A stretch of 64,000 bases of DNA from Shewanella woodyi ATCC 51908. Lineage in GTDB: Bacteria > Pseudomonadota > Gammaproteobacteria > Enterobacterales > Shewanellaceae. The stretch spans positions 3,906,001 to 3,970,000 of the forward strand of contig NC_010506.1 of the NCBI RefSeq assembly GCF_000019525.1, given 5' to 3'. Every line of letters starts with the position of its first letter. Positions within the stretch are counted from its first letter, which is position 1. Below are positions 18,548-28,260 of this stretch, piece after piece. The position numbers were made by a program, and so were the translations under genes. The notes below the pieces were generated by a model that was not told the DNA's origin, ran no database searches, and worked only from the letters and a program-made list of their open reading frames with translations.

Positions 18548-19465
18548 TTACCCTTTATCTTTAATCTGTTGAGAATTAGTAAACTGCTCAAAAATACTGG
18601 AAAAATCTCGTGTACCATTACCTTGTCTGGCATGGTTCACATATAAACTGCGTGCTAAGGCTCCCATAGGTGTACTGGAGTTTGACTGCAGTGCAGCCTC
18701 TTGGGAAAGACCTAAATCCTTCACCATCAAATCCACCATAAAGCCGCCTTGATAACCATTAGATGAGGGCACAGTTGGCATCACATCTGGACAGGGATTA
18801 TATTTATCTAATGTCCAATTGCCCCCGCTGCTGACCTTCATGATCTCAGACAAGACCTTAGGGTCAAGTCCATGATCGATACCCATCTGCAGTGACTCGC
18901 TTGTTCCAACCATCAAGACTGAAAGCAGCATATTATTGCATATTTTAGCAATTTGGCCTGCCCCAGCGCCACCAGCATGTAAAATATTGGCGCCCATGTT
19001 GCTAAGCACAGCTTTCGCCTGGTCAAACGCTTTATCAGTACCGCCACAGATAAAGGTCAACGTACCCGCAGCAGCTCCCGCCGTGCCACCAGATACTGGC
19101 GCATCGACAAAATCTAGCCCCTTCTCAGCTGCCGACTTAGCGACAGTTTGTGCACTCATCGCATCTATGGTTGAGCAGTCTATCAGTAAGCTGCCCTGTG
19201 CAACCACATCAATCAAACCTTTATTGGTATCGTCACCAAGGTATAGCGAGCGAACATGCTTGCCCGCTGGTAACATAGTGATCACCACATCAGCTCCCGC
19301 TGCCGCACCGCAAGCACTGCTTGATGAGATAGCTCCTAAGTCCGTTAGCGATTTCATCGCTTGAGGGACAAGGTCGAATACACGTACCGTTAATCCAGCT
19401 TTAACCAAATTGGCAGCCATGGGGGCTCCCATATGCCCTAACCCAATAAATGCGACACTAGTCAT
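18548..19465 (-). CDS. mmsB: 3-hydroxyisobutyrate dehydrogenase
   Basis: The 305-residue NAD-dependent enzyme converts 3-hydroxyisobutyrate to methylmalonate semialdehyde in valine degradation. The N-terminal Rossmann motif is GLGHMGAPMAANL (about 7-19), the substrate motif is DAPVSGGTAGAAAGTL (about 120-135), and the catalytic lysine lies in GAGQIAKICNN (about 165-175). Length matches the family. It sits between the hydrolase that makes its substrate and the SDR gene, in step with mmsA upstream in the same operon. Confidence 0.95.
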   Translation of the reverse strand: MTSVAFIGLGHMGAPMAANLVKAGLTVRVFDLVPQAMKSLTDLGAISSSSACGAAAGADVVITMLPAGKHVRSLYLGDDTNKGLIDVVAQGSLLIDCSTIDAMSAQTVAKSAAEKGLDFVDAPVSGGTAGAAAGTLTFICGGTDKAFDQAKAVLSNMGANILHAGGAGAGQIAKICNNMLLSVLMVGTSESLQMGIDHGLDPKVLSEIMKVSSGGNWTLDKYNPCPDVMPTVPSSNGYQGGFMVDLMVKDLGLSQEAALQSNSSTPMGALARSLYVNHARQGNGTRDFSSIFEQFTNSQQIKDKG

Positions 19466-19521
19466 CTCATGTTCCTTATTCTGTACCGTTAACTGTATCT
19501 GTTACCCAGCCAATCTTTTAT

Positions 19522-20667
19522 TTACATCTCTTTTAAGGGATGGTTATCCGTCTGCCATGGCGAGCAGGTCATCTTCTCTATCAAATCTTGCGGGACATCA
19601 GCCACGCTTTGATAGCGCCAATTTGGCATTCTGTCTTTATCGATAAGTAGCGCCCTGACCCCTTCAGAGAAATCTCCAATGGCGCAGCAATTAACACTCA
19701 ACCCCAGTTCAAACTTAAATACATCGGTCAAACTCAAATCCGTACCCAGCAGTGCTTGTCGATAGATTAAATGCCAGCTAATAGGACTGCCCGATAGTAA
19801 AGTTTTGATGGGGCGAGCCAACCAGGTATCGCTAAAGTCTGAATGACTCACGCGCTCAATAATTTCGCTTAAACTACCAGACATCAGCTCAGCTATCTCA
19901 GCCTGTTTTTCGGCAAGTTGCGAACCGGGTATGGATATAGCCACGCGCTGCTCAAGCAGGTTAAGCTCCTGACTCAAAAGCTCGTGGTTCGCATCATTAT
20001 CACCACTCCATGAAAGCGTCGCCAAATGATCTAACATAGGCTCTTTGTCATCACTGTTGAGATAGTGATTACCTATATTCACAAATTTAGCATCGCCAGC
20101 ATTCATGTTGTAGGCGGTCAAACCAAGAAACAGTCCTGTATCACCTGGCATACGATTTAAGAAGTAGCTGCCGCCAACATCAGGATATAAGCCGATAGTC
20201 ACCTCGGGCATTGCAATACGTGAACGCTCAGTTAAGACTCGGTGACTGGCTCCCGCCATCAAACCTAGACCACCGCCCATAACTATGCCATCTCCCCACA
20301 CCATCACGGGTTTAGGGAAACTGTGCAACAGATAGTCGAGTTGATACTCATTTTCAAAAAACTCCACGGCATCTTGAGTTAACTCGCCAGGAGTCATCAT
20401 AGAGGCGTGATAGATAGCACGTACATCGCCACCAGCACAAAAGCCTTTATCACCTGCACCATCGAGCATCACAAGGGCAATATCATCATCTTCTCGCCAC
20501 GCTTTAAGCTGCGCAGTCATGGCATAGACCATCTCAAGATTCAACGAGTTAATAGCCTTTTCAACATTGAGGGTTACCACACCAATCTGCTTACCTGAGA
20601 CAGTACCTAGCGTCTGAAAAACAACGCTATTATTGTTCGCTATTGGCTTATCAGTTTGAGTCGTCAT
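19522..20667 (-). CDS. 3-hydroxyisobutyryl-CoA hydrolase (crotonase superfamily)
   Basis: The 381-residue length and the motifs GGGLGLMAGASHRV and PEVTIGLYPDVGGSYFLNR identify the HIBCH branch of the crotonase superfamily rather than a simple enoyl-CoA hydratase (about 260 residues). It hydrolyses 3-hydroxyisobutyryl-CoA to 3-hydroxyisobutyrate, freeing CoA in the valine route. The product is the substrate of the next gene, mmsB, 56 nt downstream. In Shewanella regulon literature the gene is called ivdE. Confidence 0.92.
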   Translation of the reverse strand: MTTQTDKPIANNNSVVFQTLGTVSGKQIGVVTLNVEKAINSLNLEMVYAMTAQLKAWREDDDIALVMLDGAGDKGFCAGGDVRAIYHASMMTPGELTQDAVEFFENEYQLDYLLHSFPKPVMVWGDGIVMGGGLGLMAGASHRVLTERSRIAMPEVTIGLYPDVGGSYFLNRMPGDTGLFLGLTAYNMNAGDAKFVNIGNHYLNSDDKEPMLDHLATLSWSGDNDANHELLSQELNLLEQRVAISIPGSQLAEKQAEIAELMSGSLSEIIERVSHSDFSDTWLARPIKTLLSGSPISWHLIYRQALLGTDLSLTDVFKFELGLSVNCCAIGDFSEGVRALLIDKDRMPNWRYQSVADVPQDLIEKMTCSPWQTDNHPLKEM

Positions 20668-20697
20668 TGAGTATCCATCCTGTTAACAATCTGCTAT

Positions 20698-21471
20698 TTA
20701 TCCGTTTTTCCAGTTAGCGCTACGCTTATCTAAGAAAGCGTTCACCCCTTCGGCTTGATCTTCAGTGTCAAACAGCCCCACAAACAGCTCCCGCTCTAAA
20801 GGCAAGGCTAAGGTTCTTGGCATGGTGCGGCCAGCTTGAATAAGCTGCTTACAAACAGTGACGCTGCTTGGACTTTGGTTAGCCACTTTTTCAGCCAGTG
20901 CAATGGCGGCATCCAGAGACTTGCCAGTTTCCACCACCTCTTCCACTAAGCCTAGAGCCTCAGCTTTGTCAGCTTTAACGCGCTCACCGCATAAGATCAT
21001 CCGCTTAGCCCAGCCCTCTCCCACCAATGCAGTGAGGTTCTGTGTGCCTCCAGCACATGGAAGCAGGCCCACAGATGCTTCAGGCAGCGCCATCACAGCT
21101 TGGGCTTCGGCAATACGAATATCACAAGCCAGTGCCACTTCAAGACCGCCACCCATGGCGTAGCCATTAATAGCTGCTATCGATACACCGCGAAACTGAC
21201 TTAATGCCTCGAACGCTTCACCAAAGTACTTAGCCATTGAAGCTGCAACGCCTTTGTCACCATCGGCAAACAACTTAAGATCTGCCCCAGCAGAGAAAAA
21301 CTTCTCCCCTTCGCCAGTAATTACCAGCGCGTAGATATCTTTATTACTGTTAAGCTCAAGCACCTTATGTTTCAAGGCTTGTAAACTCGTATCCGTCCAG
21401 GTATTTGCTGGTGGATTACTCATGGTCAGTATTGCAGTGTGACCCTCGATACGCTCAACTATTCCAGTCAT
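20698..21471 (-). CDS. Enoyl-CoA hydratase of valine/isoleucine catabolism
   Basis: The 257-residue crotonase has the oxyanion-hole segment SAGADLKLF, and both catalytic glutamates are in place: GGGLEVALACD and LPEASVGLLP. It should hydrate methacrylyl-CoA and tiglyl-CoA formed by the upstream acyl-CoA dehydrogenase. ATG 21471 follows AAGGA by 8 nt; a TTG one codon earlier is the only nearby alternative. The gap to the hydrolase gene is 30 nt, consistent with one operon. It corresponds to ivdD in published Shewanella naming. Confidence 0.92.
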   Translation of the reverse strand: MTGIVERIEGHTAILTMSNPPANTWTDTSLQALKHKVLELNSNKDIYALVITGEGEKFFSAGADLKLFADGDKGVAASMAKYFGEAFEALSQFRGVSIAAINGYAMGGGLEVALACDIRIAEAQAVMALPEASVGLLPCAGGTQNLTALVGEGWAKRMILCGERVKADKAEALGLVEEVVETGKSLDAAIALAEKVANQSPSSVTVCKQLIQAGRTMPRTLALPLERELFVGLFDTEDQAEGVNAFLDKRSANWKNG

Positions 21472-21561
21472 CAATTCGTTCCTTGTAAACTTAATTCTTT
21501 TAAATCGCTAACGTTCTCTAATGCACTTTTGCTATTAATTAGAGACTCACAACAGATCAAT

Positions 21562-22719
21562 CTAAAGGATTGCACCAGCCTCTTCATTCAATAAACGGCG
21601 GGCGATAATAAGACGCATGATCTCATTGGTTCCCTCTAAAATCTGGTGCACGCGCACATCACGTACGTGGCGCTCAAGAGGATACTCACGAATATAACCA
21701 TAGCCGCCATGAAGCTGCAGGGCCGCATCACAGACCTGAAAACCGATATCGGTCGCGAATCGTTTCGCCATGGCGCAGTAGGCTGTGGCCTCAGGATCTT
21801 GCTGATCGAGTTTAAATGCAGCTAAACGCACCAACTGTCTTGCCGCCACAAGCTCAGTCGCCATATCCGCTAGCTTAAACTGCAGCGCCTGAAAAGCCGC
21901 AATAGGCTTACCAAACTGTTTACGTTCAGTCATATATTGAGTTGCACGTTCGAGAGCTGCTTGAGCCGTACCGATTGAACAAGTAGCAATATTGATGCGA
22001 CCGCCATCGAGCCCCTTCATCGCAAACGTAAACCCTTGACCCTCTTCCCCCAGCAGATTAGCGACTGGCACACGCACCTCAGTAAAGGTGATTTCACGTG
22101 TTGGCTGTGCATTCCAGCCCATCTTATCTTCCGCTTTACCATAGGTGATGCCATCGGCATCGGCTGGCACGGCAATAGCGGAGATCCCTTTCGGTCCCGC
22201 TTCGCCTGTGCGGCACATCACCACGAGTAGCTCAGTAGCGCCTGCTCCAGAGATAAACATCTTGGCGCCAGAGATGACATACTCATCCCCCTCCCTTACG
22301 GCTTTAGTTTTTAGCGAAGCGGCATCACTGCCAGCGCCCGCTTCTGTTAAACAGTAAGAAGCAAGCTTTTCGCCAGTCGTCAAAGATTCAGACCATTGAG
22401 CTCTTAAGGTTTCAGAGCCAAAACTGGTGAGCATCCAGGTCGCCATGTTGTGAATGGTTAACATGGCAGTGGTGGCTGTACAGCCCATGGAGAGCTGCTC
22501 AAAAATAATGGATGAATCGAGACGACTTAGGCCCATTCCACCTTCACTTTCTGGAGAGTAAAGTGAGCAGAAACCAAGTTCACCGGCACGCTGGATCACA
22601 TCTTTAGGAAAATGATGTTCTTCGTCCCATTTAGCCGCAAACGGGGCTAACTCTTCACTTGAAAACTGCTGAGCTAAATCGGCAAACTGACGTTGGTCGT
22701 CATTCAGATTAAAATCCAT
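21562..22719 (-). CDS. Isobutyryl/2-methylbutyryl-CoA dehydrogenase
   Basis: The product (385 residues) is an FAD-dependent acyl-CoA dehydrogenase. The motif YCLTEAGAGSDAASLKT (about 122-138) and the C-terminal QILEGTNEIMRLII are present. The catalytic glutamate is EGTNEI near the C-terminus, as in short-chain and branched-chain enzymes but unlike isovaleryl-CoA dehydrogenase. It should oxidise isobutyryl-CoA and 2-methylbutyryl-CoA and pass electrons to EtfAB, encoded at 57.7-59.4 kb. The start has an excellent AAAGGAGA ribosome site; the longer frame to 22776 has none. It is called ivdC in published naming. Confidence 0.93.
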   Translation of the reverse strand: MDFNLNDDQRQFADLAQQFSSEELAPFAAKWDEEHHFPKDVIQRAGELGFCSLYSPESEGGMGLSRLDSSIIFEQLSMGCTATTAMLTIHNMATWMLTSFGSETLRAQWSESLTTGEKLASYCLTEAGAGSDAASLKTKAVREGDEYVISGAKMFISGAGATELLVVMCRTGEAGPKGISAIAVPADADGITYGKAEDKMGWNAQPTREITFTEVRVPVANLLGEEGQGFTFAMKGLDGGRINIATCSIGTAQAALERATQYMTERKQFGKPIAAFQALQFKLADMATELVAARQLVRLAAFKLDQQDPEATAYCAMAKRFATDIGFQVCDAALQLHGGYGYIREYPLERHVRDVRVHQILEGTNEIMRLIIARRLLNEEAGAIL

Positions 22720-22859
22720 CTGAGATCTCCTTTGACACTTTATTGGGCACCTTAAGTAACGATAGGTGCCCTTCATTTTTATTGTGTCGTTTGTTTAATA
22801 GGGTATGTAGTGTCTGTTTTTTTAACGCTGTTACTTCACAGCTTTTACTTCAAATCTCT

Positions 22860-24365
22860 TTACTTAAGATCAATGGTCATATTTGGTGCAGCATGCTCAG
22901 CTGTAGATATCTGAGACTCAAACCAGCGAGAGGTAATGGTTTTCGTTTCCGTATAGAAGCGCACCGCTTGCTTGCCATAGGCATGTTGATCGCCATAGAA
23001 GCTGCCTTTCCAACCGGTAAAGGAGAAAAATGGCAATGGCACAGGAATAGGCACATTGATCCCTACCTGACCCACTTCGATCTCATGTTGGTATTTACGT
23101 GCAGCGGCGCCACTGGCAGTGAAAATTGAAGTACCGTTACCATAAGGGCTGTTATTAACCACCTCAATCGCCTCTTCAAGAGTTTCTGACTCCATACAAC
23201 ACAGTACAGGCCCGAAGATCTCCTCTTTATAGATGCTCATCTCAGTGGTGACCTTAGTAAACATGGTTGGCCCAACCCAGTTACCCGCTTCATAACCTTC
23301 AACAGTAAAGTCAGAGCCATCGAGTAGGCACTCAGCCCCTTCCGACTTACCTTGCTCAATCAATGATAAGACTCGCGCCTTAGCCGCTGGGCTGATAACT
23401 GGGCCATAGGCCGCCTCTTTATCATCCCAAAGTCCAGGCTTAACTTTAGCGATCGCCTCTTTCAGTTCAGGGATCCACTCTTTAGCCGCGCCAACAAAAA
23501 TAGCCACTGAGAGCGCCATACAGCGTTGACCTGCTGCGCCAACTGACGCGCCAACTAAATTGTTAATCACTTGCTGTTTGTTCGCATCAGGCATAATAAC
23601 GCAGTGGTTCTTTGCACCAGCAAATGCCTGCACTCGTTTTAAGTTATCAGTACCTGTTTTATAGATATATTGGCCGACACCCACAGAACCAACAAAAGAG
23701 ATAGCCTTAATATCTTGATGATTAAGCAGCACATCTACCGCAACCTTGTCACCATGAATAAGCTGCAACACGCCTTTAGGTGCTCCCGCCTCTTCAAACA
23801 ACTCCACAAGACGTTGTGGCGTCATAGGGTCTTGCTCAGAAGGCTTAAGCACAAAGGTGTTACCACAAGCGATAGCCAGCGGGAACATCCACAGCGGGAT
23901 CATCGCGGGGAAATTAAAGGGGGTAATGCCCGCGCACACACCAAGAGGTTGAGTGTAGCTGTAGGTGTCAATGCTGCGAGCCACATTTTCAACCGTCTCA
24001 CCCATCATTAAGGTCGCAATATTACAAGCATGCTCAGCGACTTCAATGCCGCGCCATACATCACCTTTGGCATCATCAAATGTCTTACCTGTCTCTTGAG
24101 CCAGAATCGTTGCCAACTCATCGTGATGAGCTTTCAGTAGATGTTGGTAATTAAACATCACACGGGCACGCTCCGATACAGGTACCTCTTTCCAGCTTTT
24201 AAACGCCAACTTTGCACTGGCAATGGCGGTTTCAACTTCAGAAACTGTCGCCGCATTAACCACTGCAATGCTCTGATTATTTGCCGGATTAGTTACAGAT
24301 ATCTTCTGCTTTCCCTGACCTTCAATAAACTGGCCATCGATATAGTGTTTCACCTGAGTTGTCAT
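22860..24365 (-). CDS. mmsA: CoA-acylating methylmalonate-semialdehyde dehydrogenase
   Basis: The 501-residue aldehyde-dehydrogenase-fold enzyme converts methylmalonate semialdehyde to propionyl-CoA with NAD and CoA. Visible motifs are [13 protein letters not shown] (cofactor loop), [12 protein letters not shown] and the catalytic cysteine in [11 protein letters not shown], all typical of MmsA rather than general aldehyde dehydrogenases. Length agrees with the family (about 500). Start 24365 overlaps a GGGAAG site; the ATG 12 nt earlier is less likely. It is second in the operon, 85 nt after the thiolase gene. Confidence 0.96.
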   Translation of the reverse strand: MTTQVKHYIDGQFIEGQGKQKISVTNPANNQSIAVVNAATVSEVETAIASAKLAFKSWKEVPVSERARVMFNYQHLLKAHHDELATILAQETGKTFDDAKGDVWRGIEVAEHACNIATLMMGETVENVARSIDTYSYTQPLGVCAGITPFNFPAMIPLWMFPLAIACGNTFVLKPSEQDPMTPQRLVELFEEAGAPKGVLQLIHGDKVAVDVLLNHQDIKAISFVGSVGVGQYIYKTGTDNLKRVQAFAGAKNHCVIMPDANKQQVINNLVGASVGAAGQRCMALSVAIFVGAAKEWIPELKEAIAKVKPGLWDDKEAAYGPVISPAAKARVLSLIEQGKSEGAECLLDGSDFTVEGYEAGNWVGPTMFTKVTTEMSIYKEEIFGPVLCCMESETLEEAIEVVNNSPYGNGTSIFTASGAAARKYQHEIEVGQVGINVPIPVPLPFFSFTGWKGSFYGDQHAYGKQAVRFYTETKTITSRWFESQISTAEHAAPNMTIDLK

Positions 24366-24450
24366 ATTGCTTCCCATTTGAGCTAGTTGGTACTGAGTAA
24401 GGTACGATTTTTGTTATATTATGCTTAGCTCAGTTATCTTGTTGATTTCT

Positions 24451-25641
24451 TTAAATCTCTATCGCCATTGCCGTCGATTCGCCGCCACCAATACACAGCG
24501 ATGCAACACCACGCTTTAAACCACGAGCATGGAGTGCATGAATAAGCGTGACTAATACGCGAGCACCAGAGCAACCAATCGGATGACCCAGCGCACAAGC
24601 ACCACCATTGACATTCACTTTATCTGCATCGATTGAAAGCTCAGAGATGGCAAGCATGGTCACCATGGCAAAGGCTTCGTTGATCTCAAATAGATCTACA
24701 TCATCGACACTCCAGTTCACCTTCTCAAACAGCTTATTCATCGCGCCCACTGGCGCTGTGGTGAACATGGATGGCTCCTGTGCGTGGGTAGTGTGTCCCT
24801 TAATCGTCGCAAGAACAGGTAAGCCAAGCACATTTGCTTGTTGAGCCGTCATCAACATCAGAGCCGCAGCTCCGTCAGAGATTGAGCTTGAGTTGGCCGC
24901 AGTGATGGTGCCATCTTTAGTGAAAGCTGGACGTAGAGTTGGAATTTTGTCTGGACGGGCATTGCCTGGCTGCTCATCAATCTCAACGATAGTGTCACCA
25001 CGGCGACTTTCTACTGTCACAGGGGTTATCTCATCGTTAAAGGCGCCAGTTTCAATCGCTTTATTGGCTTTCTCGAGTGAGCTTAGTGAAAAGGCATCCA
25101 TCTGTTCACGGGTAAGTTTAAAATCATCAGCCGTCTTTTGAGCAAATGTGCCCATTGCGCCGCCAGTGTAAGCATCTTCTAGGCCATCGAGGAACATATG
25201 ATCCATCACCTTGCCATGACCCATACGCATACCGCCACGGGCTTTATCTAGCAAGTAAGGTGCTTGACTCATGCTCTCCATACCACCAGCAACAACGATA
25301 CCAGCACTGCCCGCTTTAATAAGGTCGTGTGCTAGCATCACAGTCTTCATGCCTGAGCCACACACCTTATTGACAGTCGTTGCACCAACTGACAGCGGCA
25401 GTCCCGCCCCCAATGTTGCTTGACGAGCTGGCGCTTGACCAAGGCCCGCTGGAAGCACACACCCCATCAACACTTCATCGACAGCATCAACAGAAACACC
25501 AGTTTGTGTTATCAAACCTTTAATGGCTGTGGCCGCCAGTTTTGGAGATGGAACCGTCGACAATGCGCCTTGAAAGCCTCCCATAGGGGTTCGCTTGGCG
25601 GCTACAATCACGATCTCTTGACTCAATTGCTCAGTACTCAT
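24451..25641 (-). CDS. Acetyl-CoA C-acyltransferase (thiolase)
   Basis: The 396-residue thiolase has the nucleophilic cysteine C94 in NKVCGSGMKT, the NEAFA motif, and the C-terminal GGACALGHPIGCSGAR and CIGGGESTAMAIE segments carrying the His and second Cys. In this operon it should cleave 2-methylacetoacetyl-CoA to propionyl-CoA and acetyl-CoA (isoleucine route), though acetoacetyl-CoA is a likely substrate too. It is first in the operon. ATG 25641 follows GGAG by 6 nt; the open frame to 25677 has no ribosome site. Published Shewanella naming is ivdA or atoB. Confidence 0.93.
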   Translation of the reverse strand: MSTEQLSQEIVIVAAKRTPMGGFQGALSTVPSPKLAATAIKGLITQTGVSVDAVDEVLMGCVLPAGLGQAPARQATLGAGLPLSVGATTVNKVCGSGMKTVMLAHDLIKAGSAGIVVAGGMESMSQAPYLLDKARGGMRMGHGKVMDHMFLDGLEDAYTGGAMGTFAQKTADDFKLTREQMDAFSLSSLEKANKAIETGAFNDEITPVTVESRRGDTIVEIDEQPGNARPDKIPTLRPAFTKDGTITAANSSSISDGAAALMLMTAQQANVLGLPVLATIKGHTTHAQEPSMFTTAPVGAMNKLFEKVNWSVDDVDLFEINEAFAMVTMLAISELSIDADKVNVNGGACALGHPIGCSGARVLVTLIHALHARGLKRGVASLCIGGGESTAMAIEI

Positions 25642-26114
25642 TTTCCACTCCATCTTGGTTGTCTCACCCCAAGCCAATAACCTTAGTCTTGACTAAATTA
25701 TTTAGCTTGAAATAATAATCTCTATTCAAATAATAGCACTGTGACGTTTACGCGAACGTAAAGCAAGTGTCGTATCTTAAAGATCTACCAAAGTATTAGT
25801 GTGCAGATGTCACTCAAGATTTACAGCCTTAGAGTTAAAAGAAGAATAAGCGAGCTAAAAAGCGCCTGGTTCGGTACTAGAAATTGAGTATAAGTAAAGT
25901 GACGCTAAATCGAGTTAAGCTAACAGTGGATCAACTCTCATCACTGCACTCGACCTTGGGTAAGGAGCAGAGCTTAAATAATTAAAAGTGGGTAGCTAGA
26001 TTGGTTTTGATATTAAACTAAATGAAAGGAACCAATCGAGCTTGCTCAACATTGGCCATATAGTTAAAGCTGGGGGCGACTACGCACAGCCTATCCTTAA
26101 TGAGTTAATGGTTG
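25642..26114. other. Promoter region of the valine/isoleucine operon and spacer
   Basis: Apart from the LiuR-like palindrome at 25747-25762 I see no gene, strong hairpin or repeat in this 473-bp AT-rich gap. Confidence 0.5.
25747..25762. promoter_or_regulatory. LiuR-like operator before the valine/isoleucine operon
   Basis: TTTACG-CGAA-CGTAAA is a perfect 6+6 palindrome 105 bp before the thiolase start. It shares the TTTACGT/ACGTAAA core with sites before liuR and etfB. This matches the type of site described for LiuR in gammaproteobacteria; assignment is inferred. Confidence 0.7.
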
Positions 26115-26444
26115 TTATCGGCCAATAACTATTGGTGCTATGAATACAAAAACTGCTATCAAATGCCCACTAATTAACAGACGCCTTAGCAAGTTACCTT
26201 TTCTTGATAGTTTATCACCCTTAAGTAACCTGTAATCAGCCTTTAATATATAAACCATAAACTTATAAGAATTACTGATGGTGTTGTTTTTGACAAGTTG
26301 AATATTTCCCAGTTCAAGCCAAATTTGTGGGTGTTCTGACTTCAAGAGGTTTAAAACACTTTTAGCTTCCATCAAATACCATACAGCCAAAGGAAACATC
26401 GAAAGACAGAGTATTGGCCAAACTGCGGTAATCAACTCACTCAA
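26115..26444 (-). CDS. UspB-like small membrane protein
   Basis: The 109-residue protein has a hydrophobic segment at each end (about 6-26 and 88-106) and a charged middle. Size, two-segment layout and middle pattern (LLK..P..W, YI.K..YR, R..LL) resemble the universal stress protein B family, but similarity is weak by eye. The TTG start at 26444 is chosen because an AAGGA lies 9 nt upstream and no ATG is available. It is flanked by long spacers, hence probably monocistronic. Confidence 0.6.
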   Translation of the reverse strand: MSELITAVWPILCLSMFPLAVWYLMEAKSVLNLLKSEHPQIWLELGNIQLVKNNTISNSYKFMVYILKADYRLLKGDKLSRKGNLLRRLLISGHLIAVFVFIAPIVIGR

Positions 26445-26612
26445 ACTTTTCCATCCTTAGAAATATAAAGCTAAATCATATCCAATACATATGGAGCTAA
26501 TTTCAAGCTAAAAAATGAAATCAGCCTTCCAAAGAAGGCTGATAAAAACCACGAATAAACTCACTGAATCACTTACAAAGTGAAAGTAGATGATTTAAGT
26601 TGAACACTCAAC

Positions 26613-27557
26613 TTATTGCTTATTCTCCCAGGGAGTGATGCCACTCATGTCATCCAGATTATAGGGGGTTAGCTGGTAAACATAATAGTTGAGCCAGTTA
26701 CTGACCAATAGGCTGCCGTGGCCATGCCAACGTGCGACAGGCTCCTTCTCAGGGTTATCATCTCTAAAGTAGTTTTGTGGCACATCAGGGTTGAGTCCCT
26801 GCTCTAGATCTCTGTGGTACTCATCTTTTAGCGTTGATTTTTGATATTCAGGATGGCCCATCACAAACAGATTACGATTATTCCGGCTCAGCACCATATA
26901 TGCCCCTGCTGTATCGGATTCAGTGAGCACTTGTAGTTCTGGATGCGCTTTAAGCTGCTCAAGACTCATCTCGGCAAAGCGAGAGTGTGGTGCTAAAAAT
27001 TCATCATCAAACCCCCTAAGAAGAGGAAAATGCTGAGTGGTACGGCGATGAACAAAAACCCCCGAGCGTTTCTGCTCAAGTAAGTTACGGTTTAAGCCGT
27101 AAAGGTGAAACAGCGCAGCATGAGCGGCCCAGCACAGAAACAAGACTGAGGTGACATGCTGCTGTGACCAATCGATGATCTCTCGAATATGATCCCAGTA
27201 GCTCACCTCTTCAAACTCAATCTGACCTAAAGGTGCGCCAGTAATGATCAAGCCATCATAATTTTTCTGCCTCACCGCTTCAAAATCACGATAGAAGTTA
27301 TTCATATGATCAATGGAGGTGTGCTTCGACTCCTTGTCATGGATCCTAAGCAGATCAACATCCACCTGAAGCGGCGTGTTTCCCAATAATCTCAATAACT
27401 GAGTTTCTGTCTCAATCTTATTCGGCATCAAGTTCAAGATAAGCACCTTCATAGGACGAATATCTTGATTGGCTGCCCGAGTTTCAGACATCACAAAAAT
27501 ATTTTCAGACTCTAAGATCTCTGCCGCTGGCAGATCGTCGGGAATTTTAACTGGCAT
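26613..27557 (-). CDS. metA: Homoserine O-succinyltransferase MetA
   Basis: The 314-residue enzyme performs the first committed step of methionine synthesis. The catalytic cysteine is C142 in FLCWAAHA, the lysine K47 lies in LMPNKIETE, and the His and Glu lie in GHPEYQK. Residue 111 is glycine ([10 protein letters not shown]); enzymes with Glu there tend to use acetyl-CoA, so this one is predicted to use succinyl-CoA. ATG 27557 follows AAGAGG; the longer frame to 27599 is less likely. It follows a YbaY-type lipoprotein gene by 77 nt, and the shared upstream region has MetJ-like boxes. Confidence 0.96.
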   Translation of the reverse strand: MPVKIPDDLPAAEILESENIFVMSETRAANQDIRPMKVLILNLMPNKIETETQLLRLLGNTPLQVDVDLLRIHDKESKHTSIDHMNNFYRDFEAVRQKNYDGLIITGAPLGQIEFEEVSYWDHIREIIDWSQQHVTSVLFLCWAAHAALFHLYGLNRNLLEQKRSGVFVHRRTTQHFPLLRGFDDEFLAPHSRFAEMSLEQLKAHPELQVLTESDTAGAYMVLSRNNRNLFVMGHPEYQKSTLKDEYHRDLEQGLNPDVPQNYFRDDNPEKEPVARWHGHGSLLVSNWLNYYVYQLTPYNLDDMSGITPWENKQ

Positions 27558-27634
27558 ACTGCGCCTCTTAAATTCGTTAAACTCTGTCGAATCTTCCATT
27601 AACCAAGTTACAAGTTCAGCGCCTATTAAATTCG

Positions 27635-28066
27635 CTAATGGCCAACTTTCTGAACTAGCACTGACATGGGCTCACTCGACCCTAAATCTATCTGATAAGC
27701 TTGCGTGTTGATGAACATCAATTTGCCATTTAGGCTGATATTAGCACCCACAGCATAGGTATTACCCTGTTCAAACTGGTCGCGATTGATCACGAACTGA
27801 AATGGCGCGGGTGTCGTGACATTGTCTCGCTCTATTTCGGCAATCACAACAGCAGGAGCATCCATCAGGGATACATCCTTAATCTGCACCGTTAGCACCG
27901 CTTCTTGGGGAAGTGCTATTCGCTCTTTAAACCAAACCTCTCCCTGGATCTCGACACCAGCATTAGGTGTTGCACACCCAGTTAGCATCCCAGCAGAGAT
28001 AACCCCTACCATCATCAATCGCGCTCCTAACGCAATGGATGAAACCGACTTAAACCACTTTTTCAT
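27635..28066 (-). CDS. YbaY-family lipoprotein
   Basis: The 143-residue product has a lipoprotein signal (lipobox LTGC near residue 31) followed by the YbaY/type-III-secretion-pilotin-like beta fold. Marks of this fold are the [20 protein letters not shown] opening, APAVVIAE, and [14 protein letters not shown]. Function of this family is unknown; an outer-membrane or periplasmic location is likely. A GGGAG site precedes the ATG. It lies directly upstream of metA and behind four tandem MetJ-like octamers. A paralogue lies at 30792-31187. Confidence 0.85.
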   Translation of the reverse strand: MKKWFKSVSSIALGARLMMVGVISAGMLTGCATPNAGVEIQGEVWFKERIALPQEAVLTVQIKDVSLMDAPAVVIAEIERDNVTTPAPFQFVINRDQFEQGNTYAVGANISLNGKLMFINTQAYQIDLGSSEPMSVLVQKVGH

Positions 28067-28084
28067 ACGCTATACTCCCTCATC

Positions 28085-28116
28085 ATACATCAAGACTTCT
28101 GGATGTCTATATGTCC
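28085..28116. promoter_or_regulatory. Four tandem MetJ-like boxes
   Basis: Four adjacent octamers (ATACATCA, AGACTTCT, GGATGTCT, ATATGTCC) match the met box AGACGTCT at 5, 7, 6 and 5 of 8 positions, in perfect 8-bp register. They lie 19 to 50 bp before the start of the YbaY-type gene that precedes metA. This suggests methionine repression of both genes. Confidence 0.75.
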
Positions 28117-28260
28117 ACAGTTAAAATTCAACAAAAATGTTACTTCAGTTTTTCGTTCAAGAAGAAAGCCTAAGCATACTCCACACTTCCAGCCCTTGCT
28201 GCTTGTCCTTATTAAGATATCTCCCTATCATAAGCTACCCTTTACAAGTCGAATAGCCTA

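Noticed and set aside
17785..18633. Longer 282-codon start for the SDR gene
   Set aside because: The extension overlaps mmsB by 86 bp and adds residues unlike any SDR; the ATG at 18543 has a ribosome site and fits the family start.
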